The notes below the pieces were generated by a model. The model was not told the DNA's origin, did no database searches, and saw nothing but the letters and a program-made list of their open reading frames with translations. Position numbers and translations under genes: made by a program. From contig NZ_CP011005.1 in NCBI RefSeq assembly GCF_000950575.1, forward strand, positions 620,001 to 684,000: 64,000 nt of DNA, given 5' to 3'. Shown here one piece after another: positions 19,856 to 28,801 of this stretch; position 1 is the first letter of the stretch, and the number at the start of each line of letters is the position of its first letter. The DNA comes from Psychromicrobium lacuslunae (GTDB taxonomy: Bacteria; Actinomycetota; Actinomycetes; Actinomycetales; Micrococcaceae).

Positions 19856-20422
19856 GTGAGTCACTACGAGCGCGAGATGGCTGACCCTCAGGCCGCCTAT
19901 GGTTCGCCGCAACAGGTTTATGGACTGAGTCAACAGGAAGGTCTGAGAACTGCTCCGCCGGCTTCTCTGCTGCGCTGGTTCAGTTCGACGGCCGCCGCCG
20001 GGGTAGTGGTCGGCCTATTGTGGTGGTTGTTGGCCCCTGGTGGGGCGTTCTATGGCAAGGGGACTGACGCCACGGTCTGGCTACCGCGAGACCTGATGCT
20101 CGGGCTGCTGTGTCTGATCGCCGGACTGGTCAGCGGACTGCTCTTATTACCTCAGCGTCGCAGCAAGGCCGCCTGGACGAAGCTGCTGGCCGCTTTGCTC
20201 GGTGGCGCTCTCGGCGCCGTGGTGGCCTGGCTGATTGGCACCTTTGCCGGTGTGCTTTGGGGGCCTAGCAGTTCGGGAAATCTGAGCGAATCAGTGGCTT
20301 TTTCACTGCGTAGCTACACTGTGTTGCTGCTCTGGCCCTTTGCTTGCGCCTTGGTGTTCTTTGTCTTCACTTTGGCTTCGCTCTTGCGTTCGCCGCCCGC
20401 GGAGAGCCTGGCGGACGACTAA
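19856..20422 (+). CDS. Small membrane protein of unknown function
   Basis: GTG 19856 begins at the base after the dnaE stop (TGA GTG), so translation is probably coupled. The 188-residue product has a hydrophilic, Gln/Tyr-rich N-terminus of about 35 residues, then four hydrophobic segments: TAAAGVVVGLLWWLLAP, LMLGLLCLIAGLVSGLLLL, LLAALLGGALGAVVAWLIG and VLLLWPFACALVFFVFTLA. The topology and the LLWWLLAPGG motif resemble the actinobacterial DUF2567 group, but I am not certain. It lies between dnaE and hisD, and nothing visible assigns a role. Confidence 0.7.
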   Translation: MSHYEREMADPQAAYGSPQQVYGLSQQEGLRTAPPASLLRWFSSTAAAGVVVGLLWWLLAPGGAFYGKGTDATVWLPRDLMLGLLCLIAGLVSGLLLLPQRRSKAAWTKLLAALLGGALGAVVAWLIGTFAGVLWGPSSSGNLSESVAFSLRSYTVLLLWPFACALVFFVFTLASLLRSPPAESLADD

Positions 20423-20425
20423 ACT
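20420..20425 (+). promoter_or_regulatory. Possible -10 (TAAACT) for leaderless hisD
   Basis: TAAACT ends six bases before the hisD GTG, with no Shine-Dalgarno in between. No good -35 is visible, so confidence is modest. Confidence 0.4.
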
Positions 20426-20431
20426 AGCTTC

Positions 20432-21766
20432 GTGACCAAGCAATTAATGCGCACTCTTGACCTGCGCGGTGAACAACTTACTCTGGCGCAATTGCGTCGT
20501 GTCGTGCCGCGTGCGGCCGGTGAGGACACCGCGATAGCCGAACAACGAGTCCGTGAGGTTCTGCAAAACGTGCAGAGCGACGGCTTATCCGCCCTGCGCG
20601 AGTATGCAGAGTTGTTCGATGGGGTAAGCCAGGAACATCCGCGGGTGCCCGAGGAAGCGTTGGCAAGCGCGCTGGCCGAGCTCGACCCTCATATTCGGCA
20701 GGCCCTGGAAGAATCAATTGCTCGGGCGCGCAGAGTGGCTGAGGCGCAGCGCCCCCAGGATGTGCCGGTGCAACTCGCCCGGGGTGCTGAGGTGACACTG
20801 CGCTGGCAAGCCATGCGCCGGGTTGGCCTTTATGTTCCTGGCGGGCTGGCGGTGTATCCCTCCTCGGTGGTGATGAATGTGGTGCCCGCGCTCGCTGCTG
20901 GCGTCGGTTCAATCGCCCTCGCCTCGCCGCCACAAAAGGCCTTCGGCGGGTTACCGCACCCCACCATTCTGGCTGCCGCTGCCCTGCTAGGGGTGAACGA
21001 GGTCTATGCCATTGGCGGAGCGCAGGCGATCGCTGCTTTCGCTTACGGGATCGAGGACGAACTAGAACCAGTGGACTTGATCACCGGTCCGGGTAACGTC
21101 TACGTGGCAACCGCCAAACGTCTAGTGAAGGGCTTGGTGGGTATCGATTCTGAGGCCGGGCCGACTGAAATCGCCATCCTTGCCGACCACAGCGCAGAGG
21201 CGGCCTTTGTCGCTGCCGATCTGATTAGCCAGGCCGAGCATGACCCGGCGGCTGCCGCTGTACTGGTCACCCCGTCGGTGGAATTGACGGAACAGGTGCA
21301 GCGTGAGCTGTTGGCTCAGCTGGCGACTACCAAGCATGCTGATCGCGTTCAGCAAGGGTTGGGCGGTGGGCAATCTGCCGTGTTGCTCGTCGATGATCTT
21401 GCGCAGGGACTCGATGTGGTGAATGCCTATGCAGCCGAGCATCTTGAGGTGATTACCGAGAATGCCGCCGAGGTGGCCGCCCAGGTGCACAGTGCCGGAG
21501 CGATCTTCATTGGTGCTTCCTCGCCGGTTAGCCTCGGTGATTATTGCGCCGGGTCGAACCACGTTCTGCCCACCAGCGGTACCGCAGCTTTTAGCTCAGG
21601 CTTGGGCGTGCAGACCTTCTTGCGGGGCATCCAGGTGATTGACTATGACCGGGCCGCTTTGGCGCAGCTAGCTGAGCATATTGTGGCGCTTTCCCGGGCC
21701 GAGGATTTACCGGCTCATGGGGATGCTGTCTCGATTCGTTTCAAGCCTTCGTCGACTGAAGCTTAG
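20432..21766 (+). CDS. hisD: Histidinol dehydrogenase HisD
   Basis: HisD oxidises L-histidinol in two NAD-dependent steps to L-histidine, using zinc. The 444-residue protein has [52 protein letters not shown] and [11 protein letters not shown]. The zinc and catalytic His/Asp residues are in [15 protein letters not shown] and [13 protein letters not shown]. The other his genes would usually follow, but here hisD is followed by nrdR on the same strand, so the rest of the his operon lies elsewhere. An ATG 15 bases further in is an alternative start; the GTG is favoured by the -10 spacing. Confidence 0.95.
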   Translation: MTKQLMRTLDLRGEQLTLAQLRRVVPRAAGEDTAIAEQRVREVLQNVQSDGLSALREYAELFDGVSQEHPRVPEEALASALAELDPHIRQALEESIARARRVAEAQRPQDVPVQLARGAEVTLRWQAMRRVGLYVPGGLAVYPSSVVMNVVPALAAGVGSIALASPPQKAFGGLPHPTILAAAALLGVNEVYAIGGAQAIAAFAYGIEDELEPVDLITGPGNVYVATAKRLVKGLVGIDSEAGPTEIAILADHSAEAAFVAADLISQAEHDPAAAAVLVTPSVELTEQVQRELLAQLATTKHADRVQQGLGGGQSAVLLVDDLAQGLDVVNAYAAEHLEVITENAAEVAAQVHSAGAIFIGASSPVSLGDYCAGSNHVLPTSGTAAFSSGLGVQTFLRGIQVIDYDRAALAQLAEHIVALSRAEDLPAHGDAVSIRFKPSSTEA

Positions 21767-21788
21767 TCCGAGCGGAAAACCTAAGAAA

Positions 21789-21836
21789 ACACTACATATG
21801 GTAATTACCTTCTTGTAATTTTCCCATATCTAGTTG
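21789..21836 (+). promoter_or_regulatory. Paired NrdR boxes before nrdR
   Basis: Two 16-base sites, 21789-21804 (ACACTACATATGGTAA) and 21821-21836 (TTCCCATATCTAGTTG), each match much of the NrdR consensus acaCwATATaTwGtgt. Their starts are 32 bases apart, about three helical turns, the usual spacing for NrdR pairs. The second overlaps the spacer of the likely nrdR promoter. NrdR probably represses its own gene. Confidence 0.65.
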
Positions 21837-21842
21837 TAAAGT
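21813..21842 (+). promoter_or_regulatory. nrdR promoter, leaderless
   Basis: TTGTAA (21813-21818), an 18-base spacer and TAAAGT (21837-21842) precede the nrdR ATG by six bases. The downstream NrdR box lies inside the spacer, a position fit for repression. Confidence 0.55.
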
Positions 21843-21848
21843 AGCAGC

Positions 21849-22328
21849 ATGTACTGTCCGTTCTGTCGACATCCCGACTCCAGGGTGGTTGACTCGCGGG
21901 TTGCCGACGATGGTTCGGCGATTCGCCGTCGTCGTCAGTGCCCGTCATGTGAGCGGCGCTTCACTACGGTGGAGACAACCAGTCTGACGGTGATCAAACG
22001 TTCCGGGATTGGCGAGCCGTTTAGTCGCGGCAAGGTGATCAACGGAGTGCGTAAGGCCTGTCAAGGTCGGCCAGTTACCGAGGACGACCTGGCATTACTG
22101 GCGCAAGAAGTCGAAGAGAGCATTAGGGGTGCCGGTAGCGCTGAAATTGAAGCGCACGAGGTTGGCCTCGCCATTCTCGGTCCGCTACAGAAGCTCGACA
22201 AGATTGCTTATCTGCGATTCGCAAGTGTTTATCAAGCCTTTGAATCGCTTGAAGACTTTGAACATGCCATTGAATTGCTCCGTCACGAAGCCGAGTTGAA
22301 ATCGGCTGCGGCTCGGCAGGACGCCTAG
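21849..22328 (+). CDS. nrdR: Transcriptional repressor NrdR
   Basis: NrdR senses ATP/dATP and represses ribonucleotide reductase genes. The N-terminal zinc ribbon [17 protein letters not shown] with CPSCERRF supplies four cysteines, and the ATP-cone domain ([24 protein letters not shown] onward) covers about residues 49-140. The length of 159 residues is normal. No nrd genes are adjacent in this window, so its targets lie elsewhere. Two NrdR boxes precede the gene itself, which suggests autoregulation. A bidirectional hairpin follows. Confidence 0.96.
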   Translation: MYCPFCRHPDSRVVDSRVADDGSAIRRRRQCPSCERRFTTVETTSLTVIKRSGIGEPFSRGKVINGVRKACQGRPVTEDDLALLAQEVEESIRGAGSAEIEAHEVGLAILGPLQKLDKIAYLRFASVYQAFESLEDFEHAIELLRHEAELKSAAARQDA

Positions 22329-22343
22329 CCGGGTAACTAGACT

Positions 22344-22383
22344 CCGGTGGTGGTCAGGGAGGGGAAGCCCGGGCCACCACCGG
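22344..22383. terminator. Bidirectional hairpin between nrdR and the SDR gene
   Basis: Arms 22344-22355 and 22372-22383 pair over 12 bp with one G-U, around a 16-base G-rich loop. It lies 15 bases after the nrdR stop and 21 bases beyond the end of the convergent SDR gene, so it probably serves both. Confidence 0.6.
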
Positions 22384-22404
22384 TACCACTGAATCCGGCA
22401 GGGT

Positions 22405-23166
22405 TTATCGTCCGCCGCTCACCGGCAAGATGCTGCCGGTGATGTACGAGGCTTGGTCCGAGAGTAACCAGAGCACGGCGTTGGCCACTTCTTCAGGAGT
22501 CGCTGCGCGGCCCATCGGAATGGTCGGGCTGAGTCGTGCTACCCGGTCCGGCATCCCCGCCTCCTGATGCAGACCGGTGTCGGTAAGACCTGGAGCTACC
22601 GCATTGACTCGGATGCCTTGCTGGGCGACTTCAGCGGCCAGGCCCCGGGTAAACACATCAATAGCCCCCTTAGTGGCGGCATAGTGCACCCATTCTCCCG
22701 GTGAACCAGCTTTGGTCGCGGTGGAGGAAATATTAATAATCGACATTCGGCTTGCCGGGGACCGTTGCCAGTGCTGTAACACGGCCTGGCTTGCTCGCAT
22801 ACTGCCCAGCACGTTCGTGGCGAAAGTCTCGGCCAGCAAATGATCCGGCAGCTCGACGAAGGTCCCAGGAGAGTTGCCGGTGATGGCGGCATTATTGACT
22901 AAAGCACAAAGCTCGCCGAGTTCCGCGGCCGCGTCAATGAGTCGAGATAGCTGCCCTGGATCGGCGACATCCGCCTGAACTGCTTGGCTGAGGCCGCCCG
23001 CAGTGGTGATTTCTGCCACTACGGCTTCGGCCCCGTCGACGTCCCGCGCATAGTTGACCACCACAGCGTATCCACCGGTCGCGGCCTGCCGTGCCACTGC
23101 AGCACCAATGCCGCGGCTTGCTCCGGTGACAATAATTACCGGGGGCCTGGCCGGCTGCTGACTCAC
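22405..23166 (-). CDS. SDR family oxidoreductase
   Basis: This is a classical short-chain dehydrogenase/reductase of 253 residues. The cofactor loop TGASRGIGAAV is at about residues 15-25, NNAAITG at about 90-96 and the active-site YAATKG at about 160-165, preceded by the Ser of NISSTATK. The C-terminus SYITGSILPVSGGR is the family ending. The NADP-preferring Arg in the loop (ASRG) suggests NADPH use. The substrate is unknown; FabG-like naming would be over-interpretation. The GTG start overlaps the ppgK stop by four bases, so the two are translated together. Confidence 0.88.
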   Translation of the reverse strand: MSQQPARPPVIIVTGASRGIGAAVARQAATGGYAVVVNYARDVDGAEAVVAEITTAGGLSQAVQADVADPGQLSRLIDAAAELGELCALVNNAAITGNSPGTFVELPDHLLAETFATNVLGSMRASQAVLQHWQRSPASRMSIINISSTATKAGSPGEWVHYAATKGAIDVFTRGLAAEVAQQGIRVNAVAPGLTDTGLHQEAGMPDRVARLSPTIPMGRAATPEEVANAVLWLLSDQASYITGSILPVSGGR

Positions 23167-23954
23167 TTGCTTTTGAAGTGCCGAGAGGCTTGCAGCGCGG
23201 CGCCAACGATGCCCGCATTGTTCTTGAGCTGGGCGGGAATGATTTTGGTGCGCAACTTAAGCTGCGGCAGGAAATCTTCACTGCGCTTGGAGATCCCACC
23301 ACCAATAATGAACAACTCAGGGGAGAACAAGAACTCGACGTGTGAGAAGTAGCGCTGCAGCCGTTCGGCATATTGTTCCCAGCTCAGGTTCTCACGCTCG
23401 CGAGCGGTGGCTGAGGCGCGGCTCTCGGCATCGTAGCCGTCGAGCTCCAAATGGCCTAGCTCGGCGTTTGGCACCAGTTTGCCATTGAAGATGAATGCTG
23501 AGCCGATGCCGGTACCCAGGGTAATGACCAGTACGGTGCCGTCCTGATCACGGCCAGCGCCGTATTTTGCTTCAGCCACACCCGCCGCGTCGGCGTCGTT
23601 CATGACGTGTACCGGTCGTTGAAGTACCTTGGTGAGCAGGGCATCCGCATCGGTGCCGATCCAGCTCTTATCGACGTTCGCCGCCGAATGAGCAACCCCG
23701 TGCGAAATGATCGCGGGGAAGTCAACGCCGACCTGACTGTCCGCGCTGGGCGCCTCAGGGCGGCTCATCAATTCATCGACGATCTGCTTCACCACTGCAG
23801 CTACGGCTTCCGGAGTGGAGGGTTGTGGGGTGTCGATCCGGAACCGCTCGCCGACTAATTCGCCTTTTTTGAGGTTGACAATGCCGCCCTTGATACCGGT
23901 GCCGCCGATGTCGATACCGATGGCGTGATGGGACTTAGCGGGATTCTTAGACAT
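23163..23954 (-). CDS. ppgK: Polyphosphate glucokinase PpgK (ROK family)
   Basis: PpgK phosphorylates glucose using polyphosphate, or ATP, and is typical of actinobacteria. Visible motifs are the N-terminal phosphate loop IGIDIGGTGIKGGIV (residues 12-26), NDADAAGVAEAKYGAG, and LVITLGTGIGSAFIFNGKLVPNAELGHLEL, the sugar-binding segment of this subfamily. The C-terminus contains FIIGGGISK. The length of 263 residues matches PpgK rather than the longer ROK kinases. GGAG lies before the ATG. It forms a two-gene unit with the SDR gene; map is upstream on the same strand after 42 bases. Confidence 0.93.
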   Translation of the reverse strand: MSKNPAKSHHAIGIDIGGTGIKGGIVNLKKGELVGERFRIDTPQPSTPEAVAAVVKQIVDELMSRPEAPSADSQVGVDFPAIISHGVAHSAANVDKSWIGTDADALLTKVLQRPVHVMNDADAAGVAEAKYGAGRDQDGTVLVITLGTGIGSAFIFNGKLVPNAELGHLELDGYDAESRASATARERENLSWEQYAERLQRYFSHVEFLFSPELFIIGGGISKRSEDFLPQLKLRTKIIPAQLKNNAGIVGAALQASRHFKSK

Positions 23955-23996
23955 GAGGACTCCGTAGCTGATCGTGCAGAACTGTAAAGCGTGCGG

Positions 23997-24863
23997 TTAG
24001 GGCAAGGTGAGGATTTCGGCACCGGTGTCGGTGACTAGCAAGGTGTGCTCGAACTGCGCGGTGCGTTTGCGATCACGGGTGACCACCGTCCAATCGTCAT
24101 CCCACATATCCCATTCAATACCGCCCAAGGTGAGCATTGGTTCGATAGTAAACGTCATGCCGCTCTGGATCACAGTGTTGTAGGCCGGCGCGGCGTCATA
24201 ATGCGGGATGATCAGTCCGGTGTGAAAAGCCTCGCCCACTCCGTGACCGGTGAAGTCGCGAACTACGCCATAACCAAAACGCTTGGCATAAGATTCAATC
24301 GCCCGGCCAATCACGTTGATTTCACGGCCCGGCGCGACAACTTTGATGGCCCGACGAAGCGACTCTTGGGTGCGTTCCACCAGTAGTCTGGATTCTTCGT
24401 CGACATTGCCGACCAGGAAGGTGTAATTGGTGTCGCCATGCACACCGTTCTTATAGGCGGTGATATCGATATTGATAATGTCGCCGTCCTTGACCACGGT
24501 GGAATCCGGAATGCCGTGGCAGATCACTTCATTGAGCGATGAGCAAAGCGATTTCGGAAAACCGCGGTAGCCCAGGGTCGAAGGGTAGGCCTGCTGAGAG
24601 AGCAGGAACTCGTGACCTATTCGGTCCAGTTCGTCAGTGCTGACGCCGGGCACAATGTGTTTGCCGACCTCAACAATTGCCTGCGCGGCAATCTTCGAAG
24701 CCTCACGAATCTTTTCAATGGTCTCAGCTGTTTTGACCTCGGAGCCGGTAAATTTCGCCGGTGCCGGCTTGCCGACGTACTCCGGCCGTGGGATTGAGCT
24801 GGGCACGTCGCGGCGAGGACTGAGCTGTCCTGGGGTGAGAGTTCTGAGTGGGGCATGAGGCAT
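23997..24863 (-). CDS. map: Type I methionine aminopeptidase Map
   Basis: Map removes the N-terminal methionine from new proteins. All metal ligands are present: Asp in [11 protein letters not shown] and HGDTNYTF, His in [13 protein letters not shown], Glu in FTIEPML and Glu in QFEHTLLV. The 288-residue form has an N-terminal extension of about 45 residues ([21 protein letters not shown]) like the actinobacterial type Ic enzymes, which is thought to contact the ribosome. TAGGAT lies six bases before the ATG, so the message is probably leaderless. Confidence 0.95.
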   Translation of the reverse strand: MPHAPLRTLTPGQLSPRRDVPSSIPRPEYVGKPAPAKFTGSEVKTAETIEKIREASKIAAQAIVEVGKHIVPGVSTDELDRIGHEFLLSQQAYPSTLGYRGFPKSLCSSLNEVICHGIPDSTVVKDGDIINIDITAYKNGVHGDTNYTFLVGNVDEESRLLVERTQESLRRAIKVVAPGREINVIGRAIESYAKRFGYGVVRDFTGHGVGEAFHTGLIIPHYDAAPAYNTVIQSGMTFTIEPMLTLGGIEWDMWDDDWTVVTRDRKRTAQFEHTLLVTDTGAEILTLP

Positions 24864-24869
24864 GAATCC

Positions 24870-24875
24870 ATCCTA
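24870..24875 (-). promoter_or_regulatory. Possible -10 (TAGGAT) for leaderless map
   Basis: On the minus strand TAGGAT ends six bases before the map ATG, and no ribosome-binding site intervenes. The -35 is weak. Confidence 0.45.
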
Positions 24876-25001
24876 GCCATCACTGCTTCCGCACGGAGAA
24901 CTCGCGCGGTTACCAGGGGTTCTGTTGAGCGTGGCGATCGAGCGATAGGCTCAAGGTACTGCCATCAGTCGAAGTTACTACCGAGTCGAAGAGGAGCCGC
25001 T

Positions 25002-25166
25002 ATGCCGCAGTTTTGGTACAACGTGAAAACCCACGAAGTCGAAGAGGACGCGCAATCTGACTGGACTCAGTTGATCGGACCCTATGAAACCCGGGCCGAG
25101 GCCGAACAAGCGCTGGAGAAAGTCCGGCAACGCAATGAGGCTTGGGACGCCGCCGAGGAGGACTGA
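25002..25166 (+). CDS. Small SPOR-like protein
   Basis: This 54-residue acidic protein begins MPQFWYNVKTHEVEE after a clear GAGGAG six bases upstream of ATG 25002. The pattern YNVKTHEVE...IGPYETRAEAEQALEKVRQRNE looks like one half of a SPOR repeat (the GPY/F-T-x-x-E-A-E-x-A-L motif). No signal peptide or membrane segment is present, so it is probably cytoplasmic. Close homologues are common, unstudied actinobacterial proteins. Function is unknown. The frame continues further upstream, but that part lacks a start with a ribosome site. Confidence 0.75.
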   Translation: MPQFWYNVKTHEVEEDAQSDWTQLIGPYETRAEAEQALEKVRQRNEAWDAAEED

Positions 25167-25260
25167 GTCGAGGCTTCTACTTTGAAGTTGATGACGCCGC
25201 TCAAGCCGATGCCGGGGTAGCCGGTAACTCCGGATTTTGCTGAGAATATTCTGGGATCCC

Positions 25261-25290
25261 TTGCCTCTACCGCGGGGAAGCTGCTAAACA
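25261..25290 (+). promoter_or_regulatory. Possible promoter of the DUF4185 gene
   Basis: TTGCCT (25261-25266) and TAAACA (25285-25290) are separated by 18 bases. Downstream, ATCGAT occurs twice three bases apart (25297-25302, 25306-25311), followed by a ribosome site GAGGAG before the ATG at 25331. The match to consensus is only fair. Confidence 0.3.
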
Positions 25291-25330
25291 TGAGGCATCG
25301 ATGTAATCGATTTCTCAGCGAGGAGACAGC

Positions 25331-26419
25331 ATGCCATCCACCCCGATCAGCCGTAAAGCCTTCGTGACAGCTGCCGCCGGCAGCCTTGCCGCCGTCGGAC
25401 TGGGCGCGAGCGCAGTTGCGCCAGCGCAGGCGGCCGGACCCATTGTGGTCAAAAAGGTAAAGGATCTCACCGGGCCAGGGCTGACCACCGCTTATCGGAT
25501 GGAGGCAACCGACCTTGGCATCCCGGCTCGGACTCCGGATGGCCGTACGCTCTATGTCTTTGGCGACACTTTTGAGCAAGCACATGTTGGTGGCGGCTGG
25601 TGGCGCTCACCGGTGGCGCTCTGGTCCAACACCACCGACCTTGCTTCCGGCGTCACCTGGTCGGGCGCGGTGGGCGGTGCAGCTGCCGAACAATTGTGGG
25701 CCTACGAGCACAATAATGCGGTGTTCTCCACCGTGCTGCCCTCCGATGTGATCACCATCGGGAACTCGATGTACCTGCACGTGATGGTCAATAAAGGCCT
25801 AGGTAATGTGGTGTGGACGGAGATCTGGCGCAGCGACGACAGTGGCGCACATTGGGTACACACCGGGGCCAAGTTCGCCTCCGACCTGCACGGCGGACTC
25901 TTCCAGCTGCTCACCTGGGGCCTCGGCAACGACGGCTACGTCTACATTTACTCGACCGGTTTCCAGCGCGATAAGCCCATCATTATGCACCGGGTGAAGA
26001 GTCAGGACATCGCCAACCCCGCCGCATACCAGCCCTGGGGCTACGCGGCTGGTAGCTGGGGCTGGGGGAATCCGCCAACGCCGATTCTGAACGGTAAATT
26101 CGGCGAAATGAGCCTACGCCCGCTCGGCGGGAAATGGATCCTCACCTGGTTCTGCTCGGATGACGATAACTGGCGGATCGACGGCATCATCATGGACAGC
26201 CCAACCTCAAATCTTTACACCGCCAAGCGCAGGACGCTGATCAATCACGCCGATTGGGGCAGCGAGGACGATAGCCATGTTGCTCAGCTTTACGGAGGAT
26301 ACGTGATTCCGGGTTCCACGCTGGATGACTTGCATCTTTCAGTCAGCCAGTGGAATACCAGCGCTAATTGGCCCTACCGGGTGATGCAGTTCCGAGTCAA
26401 AGGTTTCGGCAGTTCGTAG
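25331..26419 (+). CDS. Secreted DUF4185 domain protein
   Basis: The 362-residue protein starts with a signal peptide: ISRKAFVTAAAGSLAAVGLGA, a hydrophobic run, then an AQA-type cleavage site around residue 35. The RK pair at the front resembles a Tat motif with one Arg replaced. The rest matches DUF4185: YVFGDTFEQAHVGGGWWRSPVALWS, then WTEIWRSDDSGAHWVHTG and YIYSTGFQRDKPIIMHRV, which suggest a beta-propeller related to glycoside-active enzymes. The reaction is unknown. GCGAGGAGACAGC precedes the ATG. It is flanked by housekeeping genes and convergent with panB. Confidence 0.8.
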   Translation: MPSTPISRKAFVTAAAGSLAAVGLGASAVAPAQAAGPIVVKKVKDLTGPGLTTAYRMEATDLGIPARTPDGRTLYVFGDTFEQAHVGGGWWRSPVALWSNTTDLASGVTWSGAVGGAAAEQLWAYEHNNAVFSTVLPSDVITIGNSMYLHVMVNKGLGNVVWTEIWRSDDSGAHWVHTGAKFASDLHGGLFQLLTWGLGNDGYVYIYSTGFQRDKPIIMHRVKSQDIANPAAYQPWGYAAGSWGWGNPPTPILNGKFGEMSLRPLGGKWILTWFCSDDDNWRIDGIIMDSPTSNLYTAKRRTLINHADWGSEDDSHVAQLYGGYVIPGSTLDDLHLSVSQWNTSANWPYRVMQFRVKGFGSS

Positions 26420-26439
26420 CTGAGCCGCGGCTGCTCAGC
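26419..26439. terminator. Weak hairpin between DUF4185 gene and panB
   Basis: GCTGAGC (26419-26425) and GCTCAGC (26433-26439) pair around a 7-base loop in the 29-base space between two convergent genes. Short stem, no T-tract. Confidence 0.35.
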
Positions 26440-26448
26440 GGAGCTAGC

Positions 26449-27315
26449 TCAGAAGGAATGCTGTTGCCCCGGGAAGGCTCCGGAGCGCACTTCAGCAGCA
26501 TAGCTTTTAGCCGCCTCACCGAGAGTTTCCCGTAGCTGAGCGTATTGTTTGACGAACTTGGCCGCTTTGCCGCCGCGTAGGCCGGCCATGTCCTGCCAGA
26601 CCAGCACCTGGCCAGTGGTTCCATTGCCCGCGCCAATACCGATTGTTGGCACCTTGATCGCGGCGTCCACGGCGGTGGCGACTTCTGCTGGCACCATCTC
26701 CATCAGCACACTGAACGCTCCAGCCTCGGCGAGGGCAACAGCGTCGTCAATTACCTGCTGACCGGCATCACCACGACCCTGCACCCGGTAACCGCCGAGC
26801 GCATGCTCGCTCTGCGGAGTGAAGCCGATATGTGCCATCACCGGGATGCCCGCATCGACCATGGCTCGGACATGTCCGGCGAAGCGCTTACCGCCCTCCA
26901 TTTTGACCGCGGCGACCAGGCCTTCTTTCAGTAATCTGACTCCTGCGGCCACTGCCTGCTCCGGGCTTGCCTCGTAACTGCCGAAGGGCAGATCCGCGAC
27001 CACCAGGGCGCGCTGGGCAGCCCGGGAGACGGCACGGCAGAGCGGCAACATCTCATCCATGGTGATCGGAATAGTGGTTTCGTAGCCGTAAACATTATTC
27101 GCGGCTGAATCGCCGATTAGTAGCACTTCAATTCCCGCCTCATCGAAGATTTCGGCAGAGTACTGCTCGTAGGCGGTGAGCATGGCGAACTTCTCGCCGT
27201 GCTCTTTGGCCTGCTGCAGGTGGTGAGTACGAATACGGCGCACTCCCGAGGTAGCGGAACTAGCCTCGGCCTTCGGGCCATTTCCGTAGGGTGCTGGGAT
27301 TTCGGCGGAACTCAT
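26449..27315 (-). CDS. panB: 3-methyl-2-oxobutanoate hydroxymethyltransferase PanB
   Basis: PanB makes ketopantoate from 2-oxoisovalerate and 5,10-methylene-THF, the first step of pantothenate synthesis. Visible motifs are [37 protein letters not shown] near residues 45-80, [22 protein letters not shown], and [22 protein letters not shown]. The 288-residue length includes an N-terminal extension of about 30 residues, common in actinobacteria. No panC or panD is adjacent. TAGGCT lies seven bases before the ATG, so a leaderless message is possible. Confidence 0.95.
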   Translation of the reverse strand: MSSAEIPAPYGNGPKAEASSATSGVRRIRTHHLQQAKEHGEKFAMLTAYEQYSAEIFDEAGIEVLLIGDSAANNVYGYETTIPITMDEMLPLCRAVSRAAQRALVVADLPFGSYEASPEQAVAAGVRLLKEGLVAAVKMEGGKRFAGHVRAMVDAGIPVMAHIGFTPQSEHALGGYRVQGRGDAGQQVIDDAVALAEAGAFSVLMEMVPAEVATAVDAAIKVPTIGIGAGNGTTGQVLVWQDMAGLRGGKAAKFVKQYAQLRETLGEAAKSYAAEVRSGAFPGQQHSF

Positions 27316-27322
27316 GGATCAG

Positions 27323-27328
27323 AGCCTA
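27323..27328 (-). promoter_or_regulatory. Possible -10 (TAGGCT) for panB
   Basis: The hexamer ends seven bases before the panB ATG on the minus strand. No clear -35 is seen. Confidence 0.35.
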
Positions 27329-27436
27329 CTGGAAATTAGCGGGCTGAGTCCTTTGTGGCTGAACTCTCGGTAGAGTTATTACCGCAGGGCGCGTTAGCGC
27401 AGGTGCCCCAGGGCAAGCAGAGCAGAAGGAAACCCG

Positions 27437-28777
27437 ATGGATCGCCAGCAGGAATTTGTTCTCCGCACCATTGAAGAGCGTGATGTGCGCTTTGTTCGGC
27501 TTTGGTTCACCGACGTGGTTGGTTCGCTCAAATCGGTGGCACTTGCTCCGGCCGAAGTGGAGGGTGCTTTTGAGGAAGGACTGGGCTTCGACGGCTCCGC
27601 AATTGAAGGATTGGCCCGGGTTTTCGAGTCCGATATGTTGCTGCAACCGGATCCTTCGAGCTTCCAGATTCTGCCCTGGCGCGGAGAAACCGAACCGACT
27701 TCGAGGATGTTCTGCGATATTTTGACCCCGGACGGGCAGCCTTCCACCGCCGACCCACGCAATGTGCTCAAACGGACCCTGGCCAAAGCCGCCGATATGG
27801 GTTTCACCTGCTACACCCACCCAGAGATCGAGTTCTACCTACTCAAATCCGAAGAACTTGGAGCTGACGGCATTCCGGTGCCGGTGGACCATGCCGGTTA
27901 TTTTGATCATGTACCCGGGGGAGTGGCGCAGGACTTCCGCCGTACCGCGGTGACCACACTGGAGAACGTTGGCATCTCGGTGGAGTTCAGTCATCACGAA
28001 GGTGGCCCCGGGCAGAACGAAATAGATCTGCGCTACGCCGATGCTCTACAGACCGCCGATAACATCATGACCTTTCGCACCGTGATCAAAGAAGTCGCGC
28101 TGCAGCAGGGTACCTACGCTACTTTCATGCCGAAGCCGTTCTCAGATCATCCCGGCTCCGGTATGCACACGCACTTTTCACTGTTCGAAGGCGATTCCAA
28201 CGCTTTCTTCGAAGCCGGTGCAGAATTCCAGCTCTCCACCACGGCCCGGCAATTCATCGCCGGTATCCTCAAACACGCCCCCGAATTCACCGCGGTCACC
28301 AATCAGTTTGTGAACTCCTATAAGCGACTTTGGGGTGGCGGCGAGGCGCCAAGCTACCTGTCCTGGGGGCACAATAACCGTTCGGCCCTGGTCCGGGTAC
28401 CGCTTTATAAGCCGGGTAAGGGCCAATCCGCCCGGATCGAATACCGCGGTATCGATTCGGCGACTAACCCTTATTTGGCCTATGCCGTGCTGCTCGGCGC
28501 GGGCCTGAAGGGTATTGAGGAAGGATACGAATTGCCGCCGGCCGCCGAGGATGATGTCTGGGCGCTGAGCACGGCTGAGCGCCGTGCGCTGGGCCACGAT
28601 CCGCTGCCCTCCAGCCTGCACGATGCGATCCGGATTATGGAGGATTCCGAGGTAATGGCTGAGATCCTTGGGGAGCAAGTTTTCGAGCACTTCCTGCGCA
28701 ATAAGCGCGCCGAGTGGCAGGATTACCGCTTGCAGGTGACACCCTACGAGTTGCAGCGCAACTTGGGGATCCTCTAA
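27437..28777 (+). CDS. glnA2: Glutamine synthetase GlnA2 (type I fold)
   Basis: This enzyme makes glutamine from glutamate, ammonia and ATP, or is a related ligase. It has 446 residues with the N-terminal beta-Grasp (VRFVRLWFTDVVGSLKSV) and catalytic motifs GFDGSAIEG, HHEGGPGQNEIDLRYADAL, FMPKPFSDHPGSGMHTHFSLF and SARIEYRGIDSATNPYLAYA. In place of the adenylylation loop of GlnA1 it reads GYELPPAAEDDVWAL, so control by GlnE is doubtful. AAGGAAA precedes the ATG. It is followed after 24 bases by glnE, the usual actinobacterial glnA2-glnE pair. Confidence 0.93.
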   Translation: MDRQQEFVLRTIEERDVRFVRLWFTDVVGSLKSVALAPAEVEGAFEEGLGFDGSAIEGLARVFESDMLLQPDPSSFQILPWRGETEPTSRMFCDILTPDGQPSTADPRNVLKRTLAKAADMGFTCYTHPEIEFYLLKSEELGADGIPVPVDHAGYFDHVPGGVAQDFRRTAVTTLENVGISVEFSHHEGGPGQNEIDLRYADALQTADNIMTFRTVIKEVALQQGTYATFMPKPFSDHPGSGMHTHFSLFEGDSNAFFEAGAEFQLSTTARQFIAGILKHAPEFTAVTNQFVNSYKRLWGGGEAPSYLSWGHNNRSALVRVPLYKPGKGQSARIEYRGIDSATNPYLAYAVLLGAGLKGIEEGYELPPAAEDDVWALSTAERRALGHDPLPSSLHDAIRIMEDSEVMAEILGEQVFEHFLRNKRAEWQDYRLQVTPYELQRNLGIL

Positions 28778-28801
28778 AACCCGCGCAGCAGGGACTGCTT
28801 T

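Noticed and set aside
25297-25311. Double ATCGAT before the DUF4185 gene as an operator
   Set aside because: Six-base self-complementary words three bases apart are too short to claim as a site without other examples.
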